Assembly: GCA_000697055.1 (NCBI GenBank) | Contig: JNDT01001742.1 | Span: 1-18,674 of the forward strand | Length of the DNA: 18,674 bases | Direction: 5' to 3' | From: Saksenaea vasiformis B4078 | Taxonomy: Eukaryota > Mucoromycota > Mucoromycetes > Mucorales > Saksenaeaceae | In this document: one piece after another, positions 9,266 to 18,543 of the stretch | Layout: each line of letters opens with the position of its first letter | Numbering within the stretch: position 1 is the stretch's first letter | The notes under the pieces: generated by a model | The model's input: the letters and a program-made list of their open reading frames with translations, nothing else | Databases searched by the model: none | Told to the model about the DNA's origin: nothing | Made by a program: the position numbers and the translations under genes

Positions 9266-11266
9266 TTAGTATCGCTTATTAAAGATCATGTCTAACTGAT
9301 GAGTTGCCAAGATACCAATGCTTGTCGTCTGCAAGCCGTTCTTATGGATTGAATCTTCAGGAAGTGTCCAAGTAAACTTCCGCACTACAACGTAATTAAA
9401 TACTTCATGTTTCTTTTAGAAAACAAGTGCTACTTACATAACATCGAGAGAACCACGCGCTGCTCTGTCAAACTAAAGTTCATGCCGATACATTGTCTGC
9501 CACCAGTGGCAAATGGGACCCAGGCTGCACTGTTGTTTGCTGCATCTTCGGCTCGGTCTCGAGAAGCAAATCGCTCGGGATTAAAGATTTGAGAATTCTC
9601 CCACACTTTTGGGTTATGGTGAGTATTGAAGATATCTACTGTTACCAAGGTGCCTTTTGGGATCAGTACACCTCCCACTTCGGTGTCTTCCAGTGCTTTG
9701 CGTGGGAGTGTGGTGCTGGCAGGGCAAGTCATGCGTAACGTCTATTGTGCTTTAATTGTCGAGTCCATCTGTGTAACAGATCGATTACCTCCTTCATCAC
9801 CATGTTAAGATACTCCATTTGCTTTGTATCTTCGATGGTTGGTAAAACGTCAACAGGATCGTCCCCCAGAATGTGTAATGCTTCAGCCCTGGCCTTTTCT
9901 TGCACGTCCTGATGAACTGCCATGTAGTAAATGACAAATGCAAGCGTGTTAGCTGTCGTGTCGTGGCCTGCTGTAAGAAAAGCGCATAGATTGCTCTACA
10001 CAGGTAAGCATGAGGTCCATGCAAGCTCATAACTTTATCGTGTACCTTTATTTCTTCGTTTGTCAATGCACCCTCGCCGCGACTTTCACCTTCAATAAGC
10101 AACGTCAAGATATCCTTTTCATTTTCGCGTAAACCGTCGTTAAGGATTCCGTTACTTAGGTCTCTACGTTTTTTTAACGTGATTTCATCTAGCATGTTCA
10201 GAAATTGTGTGAGTTTCTGGTGGGCTTTCTGTCGTTTCGGGAAGAGCCATAGAAACTTTTGGTCGAGTATTGGAAAGAAGTTGAACAGTGCATTGCCATG
10301 ACCTTCCATGACACTGTTATAGATCTCTACCCATTTGTTTTCAGGTTCTTGGATGGAATTGAATTCAAACCCTAGGTAGCCGTTAAAAAAATGTCAGGAC
10401 GACAGTAATAGCTTCCAGAACTTACCAAATCCCGCCTTGCCAATCACATCTAAAGCCAGACGCGAGGTGATATCATGGACGTCGATCTTTGGAACCATAT
10501 TTTCCATGACACTTAACATTTTCTGAGCCATGCTCCCAAATAGATGGACAGGAGTTGCCCGGTGGAACGCTGGATTCACGATCTTGGATTGCATGAATTG
10601 AACACGGTATAGCTGCACGTTTCTTACCTTGCGCTGCTTCTTCCAGGAATTACCGCTTAAAAACACAATATTTGGGCCCCGTGTGAAACGAACAGCAAGA
10701 GTTCCGTGCCTTGTGTTGATAATATCCGACTTTGGGAACTTGTCTATAGTTTACAAGACTTTTATTAGCAAAACATACACAAGACCAAGCAGCGTTACGC
10801 TACCCATGCGAAGCAAAAGTGTTCTGACCGTCTCTGGGCTAGCTACAAAGACGCTCCATCCGTAAGGTGTAGGACGCTAGGAGTAAATGTTAAACCAGTA
10901 AACAACTTTCAGATTGAGACTTGCTGTGTAGATTCCGGGGTTGTCGTCCTTTGCTAGCAGAGGAATAATTAAGCGCTTTGATATTTCAGCGCTGGGGATC
11001 CTCTTTAACACTGCTTTCACAAACGGGTAATAAGGGATAGACGGAATATGTCGGATCGACCGAGGTGGGCGGAACACCTTTTCAAAAACCATGTATACGA
11101 TGCTCAAGGCTATTACAGAGGCGACGGCTGCATGATTATTCTGCTTCCTGTCCCTCAGATACGGCAGCACCAATTCCGCATAAAGACGATGGAAGCTTTC
11201 CAACATGGCCTGCATGTACTGTACAATCATGCTTTGTAAATACTGGTGGGTCTCTCTTTTGCACAT
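9266..11266 (-). CDS. Cytochrome P450 monooxygenase
   Basis: Haem-thiolate monooxygenase, probably anchored in the ER membrane by the hydrophobic helix AAVASVIALSIVYMVFEKV; substrate unknown. Exons in transcript order are 10925-11266, 10804-10876, 10628-10743, 10426-10582, 10046-10371, 9789-9995, 9438-9741 and 9266-9384, giving 547 aa. All P450 hallmarks are intact: C-helix WKKQR (172-176), I-helix AGHDTT (347-352), K-helix ETLR (407-410, created by the sixth splice), FNPERF (460-465) and haem loop FATGGRQCIG with Cys491. The first intron reads GC-AG. The third is 45 bp, in frame and stop-free. The start at 11266 is the first ATG after an in-frame TAG; a TATATATA run 4 bp upstream suggests the ATG at 11230 (535 aa) may be the real start. 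It may belong to a Mucoromycota-expanded family such as CYP509, which I cannot verify. Confidence 0.93.
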
Positions 11267-11270
11267 CTGC

Positions 11271-11281
11271 TATATATATAC
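11271..11281 (-). promoter_or_regulatory. Candidate TATA box of the P450 gene
   Basis: TATATATATA lies immediately upstream of the first ATG of the P450 reading frame (11266). A TATA box normally acts about 30 bp before the start of transcription, so if functional it would place the start near 11240 and exclude the ATG at 11266 in favour of that at 11230. It could also be a chance AT run. Confidence 0.4.
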
Positions 11282-13258
11282 AGATTGCGTCAAAAGTTTG
11301 GAGGCAATTCGCAGAGCGTATGAGAAGATTTAACACTGCGCATTGCGAAATTAAGCTACTAAATCGTTCGTTGTATCATAAGTCAGCGCAGTCGTTGGTA
11401 TGCACGCCAAGCTTCACATCATTTTATTATCGCTAAAACGATCGAAGAAAATCAATTTTAAATATCTCAGAGAGTAGAACAAGTGTTATTACCATTTGAT
11501 AGCCGCAGAACGAAGAGCAGCTATCAGTCTCAACGCGAAACTTTGTTGCCAAGCTATTTGATCCCAAAAAACCAAATTGGCTTGTTTCTATCGACGTTGC
11601 GACCGCGTACAAAGGTTGTTTATTGTTCGGTGAGCGTTCGGCTGTGAAAAGCGCCTACTCTGAAAATTGATAAAGCTGAACTGGGTCTTATTCCTTTTTG
11701 GACACTTTCAACTGTCAAACGGGTAACGATTGCGCATGGAAATTATCCTATGTACATCGGTAACGTAAGTCGAGCAGCCAAGTGAATAGGAATTACAGAT
11801 TGGGATAATCGATACAGAGGTAGCGTATATTTTTGTAACTCGGTCAATGAAGCGCATTTGACATTTATAAGAATAACAACAGGAAGCGCGCCTATTTCAT
11901 CTATCAAGCGATCCCTGAACGTTTAGCTAGAGGTGCGCATTGGCAATACAATGTATTATGGACCCCAACTCGACAGACGTCATACACTACGCAAACTGCG
12001 CTGGGAGAAAATAGACACATACCGACAGCACATTCCTGCCACGGTAATATTGCTTGACATTCAACAATATCTCAGCGAAAATAATGACTGAATTCCGACA
12101 TTCCAAGCTGTCCTTGTCAAGGGCCTCTCTACGATTGACAGGCCAATTGATATTAGCATCGGAATGTTCATGTTTGCGCCTTTTCCATTTTGGGTTGTTG
12201 ATAATATTTCTTTACATGTATTCTCCTATGTATTATCAATACATCGCCAATCCAATGCACGAAACGTATGGCAAACATTAGTTGCTTAATGCTGCTACGG
12301 TCTAGGATATTTTTTTAACTGACAGTAATTGCGTAGAGCATATATTACACTGTGTTACTGCGCCTTAAAGGCAGGTATGACCCGCGGCCAGCTGATATGG
12401 TGTCTAGCGTTCGTTACACATTACATGTCGGCCAAGATTTTAATAAGCGCAGTAAGCGTAGCAATCCAAGTTCCAGCATGTCTGATAAGAGTAACGATTA
12501 AAGCAAGAGTTCATATCGTTCTCACTTCTTTCACTCTAAATTTTTCTTTTTTAAGGGGATCGGGAAACGTCATGCCAACCATTGCAAAAAAAAGTCAATC
12601 AGTCTGTCACGATTGTCACATTCGTTAATTTCCATTTTTAGGAACACAAACTTCCAACATTGCTTCTTTGACAATGTAGATCCCGTTTTTCCATCTATCA
12701 TTACGATGTCCACAATTCATGTGGTATCGCAAAACCGTGAGCTTCCATTCGTCGACACGTTCCCACATTACGAGATGTTCCGCACCTTGTTCGTGATTCC
12801 GACGATCCAATGGAAATGGTTGGTTTCGTTCCTATCAAAGTTCCGAGAAGATGGCGCAAAAAATCCCCATGACCTGATATAAACATATACATCCCCCTTC
12901 TTTGTCCTTCGCTTTTTCAATTCTTCACAACGGCCTGCGTGCGATAAGACGAGGCGAACGCGATGGGTTTATCAACAGTCCACTTTTGGAAGGGTAAAGC
13001 GGGAAATGAAATAGTTGTAGCACAACGGAAGATCGCAAATGGATGCTACTGCCAGGAGAAATAGGTAAAGCATGAATAATAATTGTCACGAAGCGGAATC
13101 GTGATCAATGCTAGAGCAAAGTTTGACTATCTGTAGAGAAACACCTAAGTAGATCAAAGAAATGGCGATGCATTTTTATTTTTTGTCGGGCGGGGGATAT
13201 CGTTCATCTTGTGCAGTCACAGAGGCGCCGTTTTACAACAAAAAAAAAAGTTCGACCG

Positions 13259-13266
13259 TATATATT
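13259..13266 (+). promoter_or_regulatory. SAL1: Candidate TATA box of the mitochondrial carrier gene
   Basis: TATATATT ends 52 bp before the ATG at 13319, a spacing that would give a leader of only about 20-30 nt. An A-rich run precedes it at about 13241-13249. Assigned by motif and position only. Confidence 0.35.
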
Positions 13267-13318
13267 CGAGCGCGGGGGTTACGGTACAAGAACGAAAAAA
13301 CTTCTTCGAAACGAGAAC

Positions 13319-15272
13319 ATGGCGTTCCAAAATCTTCCTGAATCGACCGAGTTCTATCTATCGGAGACGCCGTCAGAAAGAGAGCGTCGTATTCGCGAGT
13401 TATTTGATACCCTGGACAGGAAAAAGAGCGGTCATCTCGATAGTGAAGCCATTCAGAAAGGATTTACCACCATGACTCATTTACCAGCTCGTTCAAAATA
13501 CGTAAACGAACTTTTGGAACGATGTGATACGAGTAGAGACGGGTTGGTGGACTATGACGAGTTCAAGGCGTATGTGGACGACAAAGAAAGAGAATTATGG
13601 GAATTATTTCGAAGTATCGATCAAAATGGTGACGGTCGACTAAGACCAAGTGATGTGGAGATGGCTTTACTTAGTGCAGGAATCTCGATTTCCTCCGAGG
13701 AATTGACAGGTTTCATGCAGTTGATGGATTTAGGTAAACAATCTTTGGTTTCCTTTTGGGTGGAGATTTGTATTCTTATGTGTATACGAATCCATGTAGA
13801 TGGCAATGGATCAATTGATTTTTACGAATTTAAGAACTTCTTGCTGGTAAGTTGTATAGGGGAAGTAGTAAAAATAAATGCAAGCTCAAAAAATCGAAAA
13901 AAAATCTTTTGACAGCTTCTCCCTCAAACAAATATGAGTGAGATTTATCGGTACTACCAAACATCAACTCAATTGACGCAAGATGCCGAAGTCATTATTC
14001 CTCCAACCGATGAGACAGCTCATCACGCCCTACGATACCTCCTTGCTGGTGGCTTTGCTGGTGCAGTTTCCCGAACTTGCACGGCTCCTTTCGATCGCCT
14101 CAAGGTCTATTTGATTACCCAGAGCTCGGACGTGCCCAGCATCACGCTGAAACAAGCGATGAAGACCATTTATGATAAGGGCGGTTGGCGTGGATTTTTT
14201 GTTGGAAATGGACTGAATGTGCTTAAAATCGTGCCTGAATCGGCTGTCAAATTTTACTCCTACGAATCTTGCAAGGGCCTGCTGGCCAAGGCTCTTCACT
14301 GTGAAGATAAAGATTCAATTCCAACAGGAGCTCGTTTTGTTGCCGGTGGAATGGCTGGTCTATGTGCGCAGTTCATGATCTATCCTGTTGAGACATTAAA
14401 AACGAGGATCATGTCCCAGCAGCGCCTGGCAAAGGAAGCCTCGTCCTCTACACCTTCAAGGTCCATGGTGTTCAACACAGTCAAGAGCATGTACGCACGT
14501 GCAGGTTTGCGTGCTTTTTGGCCCGGATTGGTAAGTGTCGTTGTCACCCCGCGGTGTAAATGTTTAACGGGGAACAATGTTATCATAGACGTTGGGACTA
14601 GTGGGCGTCTTTCCGTATCAAGCAATGGATCTGGGTAGGTGCGTTTGGTAGGAAATGTTCCGTGAAAGACTTAAGCCGGTTGTCTTTTAGGAATATATGA
14701 AACCCTCAAGCTCACTTATCTTCGTTACAAGGAGAAGGAGCACGGTCACGGAGGCTCACCAAGTGTCTTGGTCCTATGGACTTGTGGCATGGTGAGTGGA
14801 TCGATCGGTGCATCCAGTGTATACCCTTTGAATGTCATTCGTACAAAGTAAAGCGACAAAAGTCGAAAAAAAATCTGGATGACTGACCCTTTTTTTTTTT
14901 TTTAGGTTGCAGGCACAAGGTACACCAGGACACCCAAGGTACTATAAATCCCCGTGGGAAGCAGTACAAGTGACCTATCGCACGGATGGGTTGCGTGGGT
15001 TTTACAAGGGCCTAGGTCCTACACTTCTTAAGGTAGGTTTTCATCTCTATTTTAAAAAGACAAGCATGATGGGCTCAAAAGGTTGCGTACTATTTTTTTT
15101 TCTCTTCTTCCTTTCTCCCTTGGCTTTCGTTATCTATTTGTCTCTTTTGTGTGTGTGTGTGTGTGTGTGCGTGTATATATATCTATGCGTTTTTTGTACA
15201 TAGGTAGTGCCGGCTGTAAGCATAAGCTATGTAACCTACGAATGGAGCAAACGCGAACTGGGGATCTCATAA
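13319..15272 (+). CDS. SAL1: Calcium-dependent mitochondrial ATP-Mg/phosphate carrier (SCaMC/Sal1 type)
   Basis: Inner-membrane carrier of the SLC25A23-25/yeast Sal1 group, which exchanges ATP-Mg or ADP for phosphate under control of cytosolic-side calcium. Exons 13319-13733, 13800-13846, 13916-14530, 14589-14634, 14691-14847, 14906-15032 and 15204-15272 give 491 aa, the usual length. The N-terminal half carries four EF-hands with loops starting at D33 (degenerate: Lys, Ser and Ala at ligand positions), D70, D101 and D137. The C-terminal half has three carrier repeats with signatures PFDRLK, PVETLK and PLNVIR; the third lacks the acidic residue, followed by RTKLQAQGTPGHP, typical of this group. 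The ATG at 13319 is the first in its frame. Introns are 56-69 bp except the last (171 bp, with TG and TA repeats). The first intron is in frame and stop-free, and sits inside the fourth EF-hand loop. Confidence 0.95.
15148..15182. repeat. (TG)11 plus TA microsatellite in last carrier intron
   Basis: Eleven TG units at 15148-15169, then CGTG and a TA run to about 15182, lie in the 171-bp last intron of the carrier gene (15033-15203). The run ends about 20 bp before the TACATAG acceptor. All other introns in the window are 69 bp or shorter, so repeat growth probably contributes to this one's length. Confidence 0.85.
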
Positions 15273-15741
15273 CGGAACCTTTGGTGGCGATGCCAGATGT
15301 ACGTGAACAAAAAGAAAGAGAAAAAGAGAAAACCCGCACACACCTTGTTCACTTGCAGATCTGCTCCGTTCTATCTCCTCCTCCCGGTCTCCCTGGCTCT
15401 CTATCTGTCTTTGTTTTTTTTCTTGTTCACCTCTTCATATCGCTCTCACTCTTCTTTCCTTTTCTTTTTTCTTTTTTTTTTTGTACGTTATATATATTTA
15501 GCCATTTGTTTGGCTTTGTTAGACGTAGCAGTACATGCGGGAAACCTGGATAGATTCATTGTATACTATTGCAAAAAAATAAAAAATAAACATATATATA
15601 AAAATAGAGAAAAAAAATGATCTGTTTCCATGGTTGAGAGGCGTTGATAAAGTGAGAGAGAGTAAAAGTGTTAGTATGTAGGTAGCATAAACAATGTACA
15701 AAAGTTGTTTTTTTTTTTTTGGTGGAAGGGGTTATTCAGTT
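15273..15741. other. Intergenic: convergent 3' flanks, pyrimidine- and AT-rich
   Basis: 469 bp between the carrier stop and the stop of the minus-strand coiled-coil gene. The stretch is low in complexity: long C/T-rich blocks at about 15360-15480, T-runs, then an A/T-rich block at about 15570-15620. Open frames across it are low-complexity and not credible. It most likely contains the 3' untranslated regions of both convergent genes. Confidence 0.65.
15578..15590 (+). terminator. Tandem AATAAA polyadenylation signals after the carrier gene
   Basis: Two AATAAA hexamers at 15578-15583 and 15585-15590 lie about 310 bp after the carrier stop codon, followed by an AT-rich run. They are the clearest plus-strand poly(A) signals in this interval and stand before the convergent coiled-coil gene's stop at 15742. 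Motif-based assignment. Confidence 0.4.
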
Positions 15742-17145
15742 CTATTTAGATCGTTCAGACTGCCGCAAAGATTTCTGCAATTCTTCTACTTGTGATTTCC
15801 AGTAGCGTTCGCGCTCTTCCATGTCTCTTTGAGCTCGTTTTGCTCGCTCACTGTTGACACGGGACGGATCATGTAGTAATCGACTTACGATGCGTTCAAA
15901 CCCCGTGCGATATTTTAATTTGAGAGCCTCAAAATGATCTTGTTGCTGCGCGACAAGCATCTGTTTCTGTACTTCAAATTGATCAAAGAGTACTTTGTAA
16001 GCTTCGTTTTCAATCTGTCGTCGATAAGCTGCCATGGCCGCGGGACAGCGTTGTAAGAGGTCCTCTACACTCATGGATGCAAATGATATCTGTTCTTCCT
16101 GCTCTGCTCCGTCATCCTCTTTTGCGGCTTCCCCTTCGTCTTCCTCATTTAATTCCTCCTCTTCTTCCTCCTCTTCCAACACATCGGGTAGTTTACCGCA
16201 GGATGACGGCTTCCTCACCTCCAATCGCCGGACCTGTTCTTCTTTTTCTTGCAATGCACATTCTAACCGGCGTATGCGATTTTCTTGTTTCTCGAATCGC
16301 TCTCGTAATACATCTGCTAAAGTGTTGTCTCGGACATCCGGAGGTAGAACGTCCTGAAACACGTGTTGCAGTTGACGGATGATGTCGGTATTTGATGGCA
16401 TTTTTTGCTGATCGCGTGGAATATCTATGCATTCTGTTGGATGCTGCAGCCATTCCCTGATTTGTGTTGGTGACATGGTATTCTCTTCTTCCTCTGGTTG
16501 AGGATTTGACCAAATTGAATGAGCATTCTCTTTTTTTCTCGCTGCAAATTGCAAGGCGGAAAGAGGAACGGAGATTTGTTTTGGTGTAGTAGGGATCAAA
16601 CTGGTGGTGCCGCTCCGCGGTCGCCGTGTACGGCACGGGGCCTGTTCTTGGCTTGATTCACTCTTACTCGGTCGACGTTCGAAAAGATGCTTTCGATGTC
16701 TAGCTGCCTCAGCTGTAGACATGCTGACGGTAGCGCGTCTCGGTCGAAGAAAGATTTGTGGTTCTTCTTCTTCTTCTACTACTACTTCTTCCTGCTCTTC
16801 CCCCTTTATGTTGTCAGGTGCTACAACGTTTTTGTTCCACATTTGTCTCGTGATAGAGTGAAGCGTTTCATTATTATTTTGTGATCGGGTAGTATGCGGT
16901 ATAGGAGTAAAGTCATCTGGACCTAGGTTCATCTCTTTATCGAAAGGACCTGATAAGTCAAGTAAGGTTTGATGAAATGATGCCGCGGTCGAGGATGCAC
17001 TAGACGAGGGTGTGACACTGGAAGGTGTACTGTAATGATAGGATGGATGAGACTCACTTGCTGGAGAATGATGACGGGTGAATGAGGTGGATCGAGTATT
17101 ACGTCTTGCGCGATTGGCTTCTATACGCGCTTTTACATCGGCCAT
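15742..17145 (-). CDS. Hypothetical coiled-coil protein with acidic tracts
   Basis: Uninterrupted 467-codon frame with no recognised domain; function unknown. The N-terminus is basic (ARIEANRARRNTRS, residues 7-20), then Ser/Thr-rich and probably disordered to about 60. Acidic tracts occur at 115-129 and 323-350, the second containing an unbroken run of eight Glu. A basic RPRR-type stretch lies at 134-137 and an Arg/Ser-rich block at 157-180. Heptad-like, charge-rich helices at about 280-312, 370-425 and 432-467 suggest coiled coils at the C-terminus. There is no signal peptide or membrane span. Stable coding over 1.4 kb and an ATG in good context (17145) support a real gene. It is the only complete multi-hundred-codon gene here without introns. 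It runs in tandem with the AlkB gene, 190 bp downstream of it. Cytoskeletal, nuclear or scaffold roles are all possible. Confidence 0.8.
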   Translation of the reverse strand: MADVKARIEANRARRNTRSTSFTRHHSPASESHPSYHYSTPSSVTPSSSASSTAASFHQTLLDLSGPFDKEMNLGPDDFTPIPHTTRSQNNNETLHSITRQMWNKNVVAPDNIKGEEQEEVVVEEEEEPQIFLRPRRATVSMSTAEAARHRKHLFERRPSKSESSQEQAPCRTRRPRSGTTSLIPTTPKQISVPLSALQFAARKKENAHSIWSNPQPEEEENTMSPTQIREWLQHPTECIDIPRDQQKMPSNTDIIRQLQHVFQDVLPPDVRDNTLADVLRERFEKQENRIRRLECALQEKEEQVRRLEVRKPSSCGKLPDVLEEEEEEEELNEEDEGEAAKEDDGAEQEEQISFASMSVEDLLQRCPAAMAAYRRQIENEAYKVLFDQFEVQKQMLVAQQQDHFEALKLKYRTGFERIVSRLLHDPSRVNSERAKRAQRDMEERERYWKSQVEELQKSLRQSERSK

Positions 17146-17183
17146 GATTGAAAGAATAGTCTATAATATGAATGAAAAAGAAG

Positions 17184-17210
17184 CAGAAGAAGAAGAAGAA
17201 GAGGACGAAG
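17184..17210. repeat. GAA-rich repeat in the leader of the coiled-coil gene
   Basis: An imperfect run of GAA/GAG triplets on the plus strand, so a TTC/CTC pyrimidine tract on the gene strand, lies about 40-65 bp before the coiled-coil gene's ATG at 17145. It is in the 190-bp gap to the AlkB stop. Pyrimidine-rich tracts next to start sites are common in fungal promoters, but no function is shown. Confidence 0.6.
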
Positions 17211-17335
17211 AAGGGTTAAAATAGAAAAAGAAGGCTGAAAGAAGTCTATATGTGGGCGTGCGTGAGTGTGGGTAGCGAGCATGATTTTTTGGATTTTTTA
17301 TTTTATTTTTTATTTCTTATTTTTTTCTGCTCCAC

Positions 17336-18248
17336 TCAGGATGCCCTGTGAGAGGGTTCAACTGTTTCTATGGATATTTCTCGCACGTGTTGACCCCCAG
17401 TCGTTGCGTCTTTTTCTTTTTTTTGGCATCCACAGCCATCTTCCACTTCCCATGCAATGATATTTCTAAATGTAAAAGAAATCCGTTTTTCACGTTGAAC
17501 CGTAACACCAGCCGATGATGTGACAATCGGATCTTTCAGAATACTATGCTTGTAATTGTATCTTGCCGAGTCAGTTAGAACAACGATAGATCGTCGTGCT
17601 ATTATATTTAAGGAGTCGAGTCAATTGATAAATGCTCGGACTTACGTAGTAAAACATCCACTGTATGTTCTGTTTCGGGATTTGTGAATCTCATGACACT
17701 GGCCGACAGCAGGGATAAGGAGAGGATGGCAGGTCCAAATAACGCAGGGGCATCTACAAGCCATGAATCCCATTTCTCATTGTCCTTTTTGTGTAATCGA
17801 GTGAAACTTACCCACATGAGGCATTATCCCCTGGTCTGCATTGTATTCATTGACTAACAAATGATTAGGCGCTACAGGCATCAATTGATGATCCATGATT
17901 CGTGAGATAAGCCAGTCTACAAATGTAGGCATAGGCCCTAGTTCCTTCAACACTTTTCTGCAAATACTCAAAATCAATACTACATGACGCAGATTCATTT
18001 ACCTGTATCGATAACTAAACAAATGTCCGTATTGCTGTGTTCGTCGTTTTAACTCAGGGTTGGGTCTAAGCTCAAATTTTTCATATGAGACAACACTCTT
18101 ACAAAAGTTGCAAATCTTACCCTATGCCCAGACCAGACCAACTTTCCTTATTTACTGCATCAATCAATTTCACCTCCTCTTCTTCAGTAACAAAGTCTTC
18201 GATCACAGAGAGACCCGCAATATCTGAACCGTAGTCTATCGTATGCAT
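17336..18248 (-). CDS. Stand-alone AlkB-like 2-oxoglutarate/Fe(II) dioxygenase (ALKBH8-AlkB-like)
   Basis: Predicted oxygenase using 2-oxoglutarate and iron. Exons in transcript order are 18121-18248, 18003-18065, 17812-17957, 17646-17753 and 17336-17598, giving 235 aa with 45-58 bp introns. The N-terminal GLSVIEDFVTEEEE and LKRRTQQYGHLFSYRYR resemble the opening of AlkB homologues, and PNHLLVNEYNADQGIMPHVD leads into the iron site. Iron ligands are His111, Asp113 (rebuilt across the third splice) and His166; RISFTFR (187-193) supplies the 2-oxoglutarate-binding arginines. LLPRRSIVVLTDSARY matches the AlkB domain of animal ALKBH8, which hydroxylates wobble uridine in tRNA. The RRM and methyltransferase domains of ALKBH8 are absent. 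A Cys/Lys tail (GCGCQKKEK) follows. Family membership is confident; an RNA substrate is inference, and ALKBH6-like or protein substrates are not excluded. Confidence 0.9.
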
Positions 18249-18543
18249 CGAGAAAAATTTAAAAGGGAATTAAAAAAAGGGAAGGCCTCTGTGTCAGTCA
18301 CGCATCTACGTTTAAAATTTTTTGGTTTTTATTTAACGTCACATTTGAACACGGCGTCTTGGTCAGACATATTTGCTCGTGACAGCTCAGAAGGGAGGGG
18401 GGAGGAAAAACCCTGTGGAGAGACAGGGAAAAGGTCGTGGGTGTGGGGTAAAAGGAACGGATAGTATAAGGACTAAGAGGGAAAAGGGGAGAAGAGAAAG
18501 AGGGAAAAGAAAGCAAAGAGAGGAAGGTGTCAGTTTGAGGAGT
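18249..18543. other. Intergenic with long polypurine tract
   Basis: Spacer of 295 bp upstream of the AlkB gene. From about 18389 to 18530 the plus strand is strongly purine-rich (GGAGGGGGGAGG, GGGAAAAGGGGAGAAGAGAAAG and similar), giving a pyrimidine-rich tract on the AlkB gene strand. Open frames through it are simple-sequence artefacts. No clear TATA box was seen. Confidence 0.6.

Larger units (their letters stand above)
11267..13318. other. 2-kb geneless region between divergent P450 and carrier genes
   Basis: No recognisable protein, RNA gene or mobile element was found. Open frames are short (at most about 100 codons) and lack familiar motifs; the least random-looking are at 12625-12882, where both strands are open for 60-90 codons. 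The region must hold the P450 promoter on the left (TATATATATA at 11271-11280) and the carrier promoter on the right (TATATATT at 13259-13266). A TGATAGC/GCTATCA inverted repeat lies at 11497-11526 with a 16-nt spacer. The rest is AT-rich unique sequence. Confidence 0.55.

Noticed and set aside
9266..11266. P450 as a decayed pseudogene, because its coding sequence is scattered over several frames.
   Set aside because: Eight exons join in frame with short introns and every P450 signature is intact.
12613..12882. Plus-strand open frame of 89 codons in the 2-kb gap as a small gene.
   Set aside because: No motif or leader evidence, and an equally long frame exists on the other strand. Mentioned only as a point to check.
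15083..15620. Overlapping Ser/Leu/Phe/Lys-rich frames as short proteins.
   Set aside because: They come from pyrimidine-rich and TG-repeat DNA in the carrier's last intron and 3' flank.
16034..16884. Plus-strand Ser-rich and hydrophobic frames opposite the coiled-coil gene.
   Set aside because: They are antisense shadows of Glu-rich codon runs in the 467-codon minus-strand gene.
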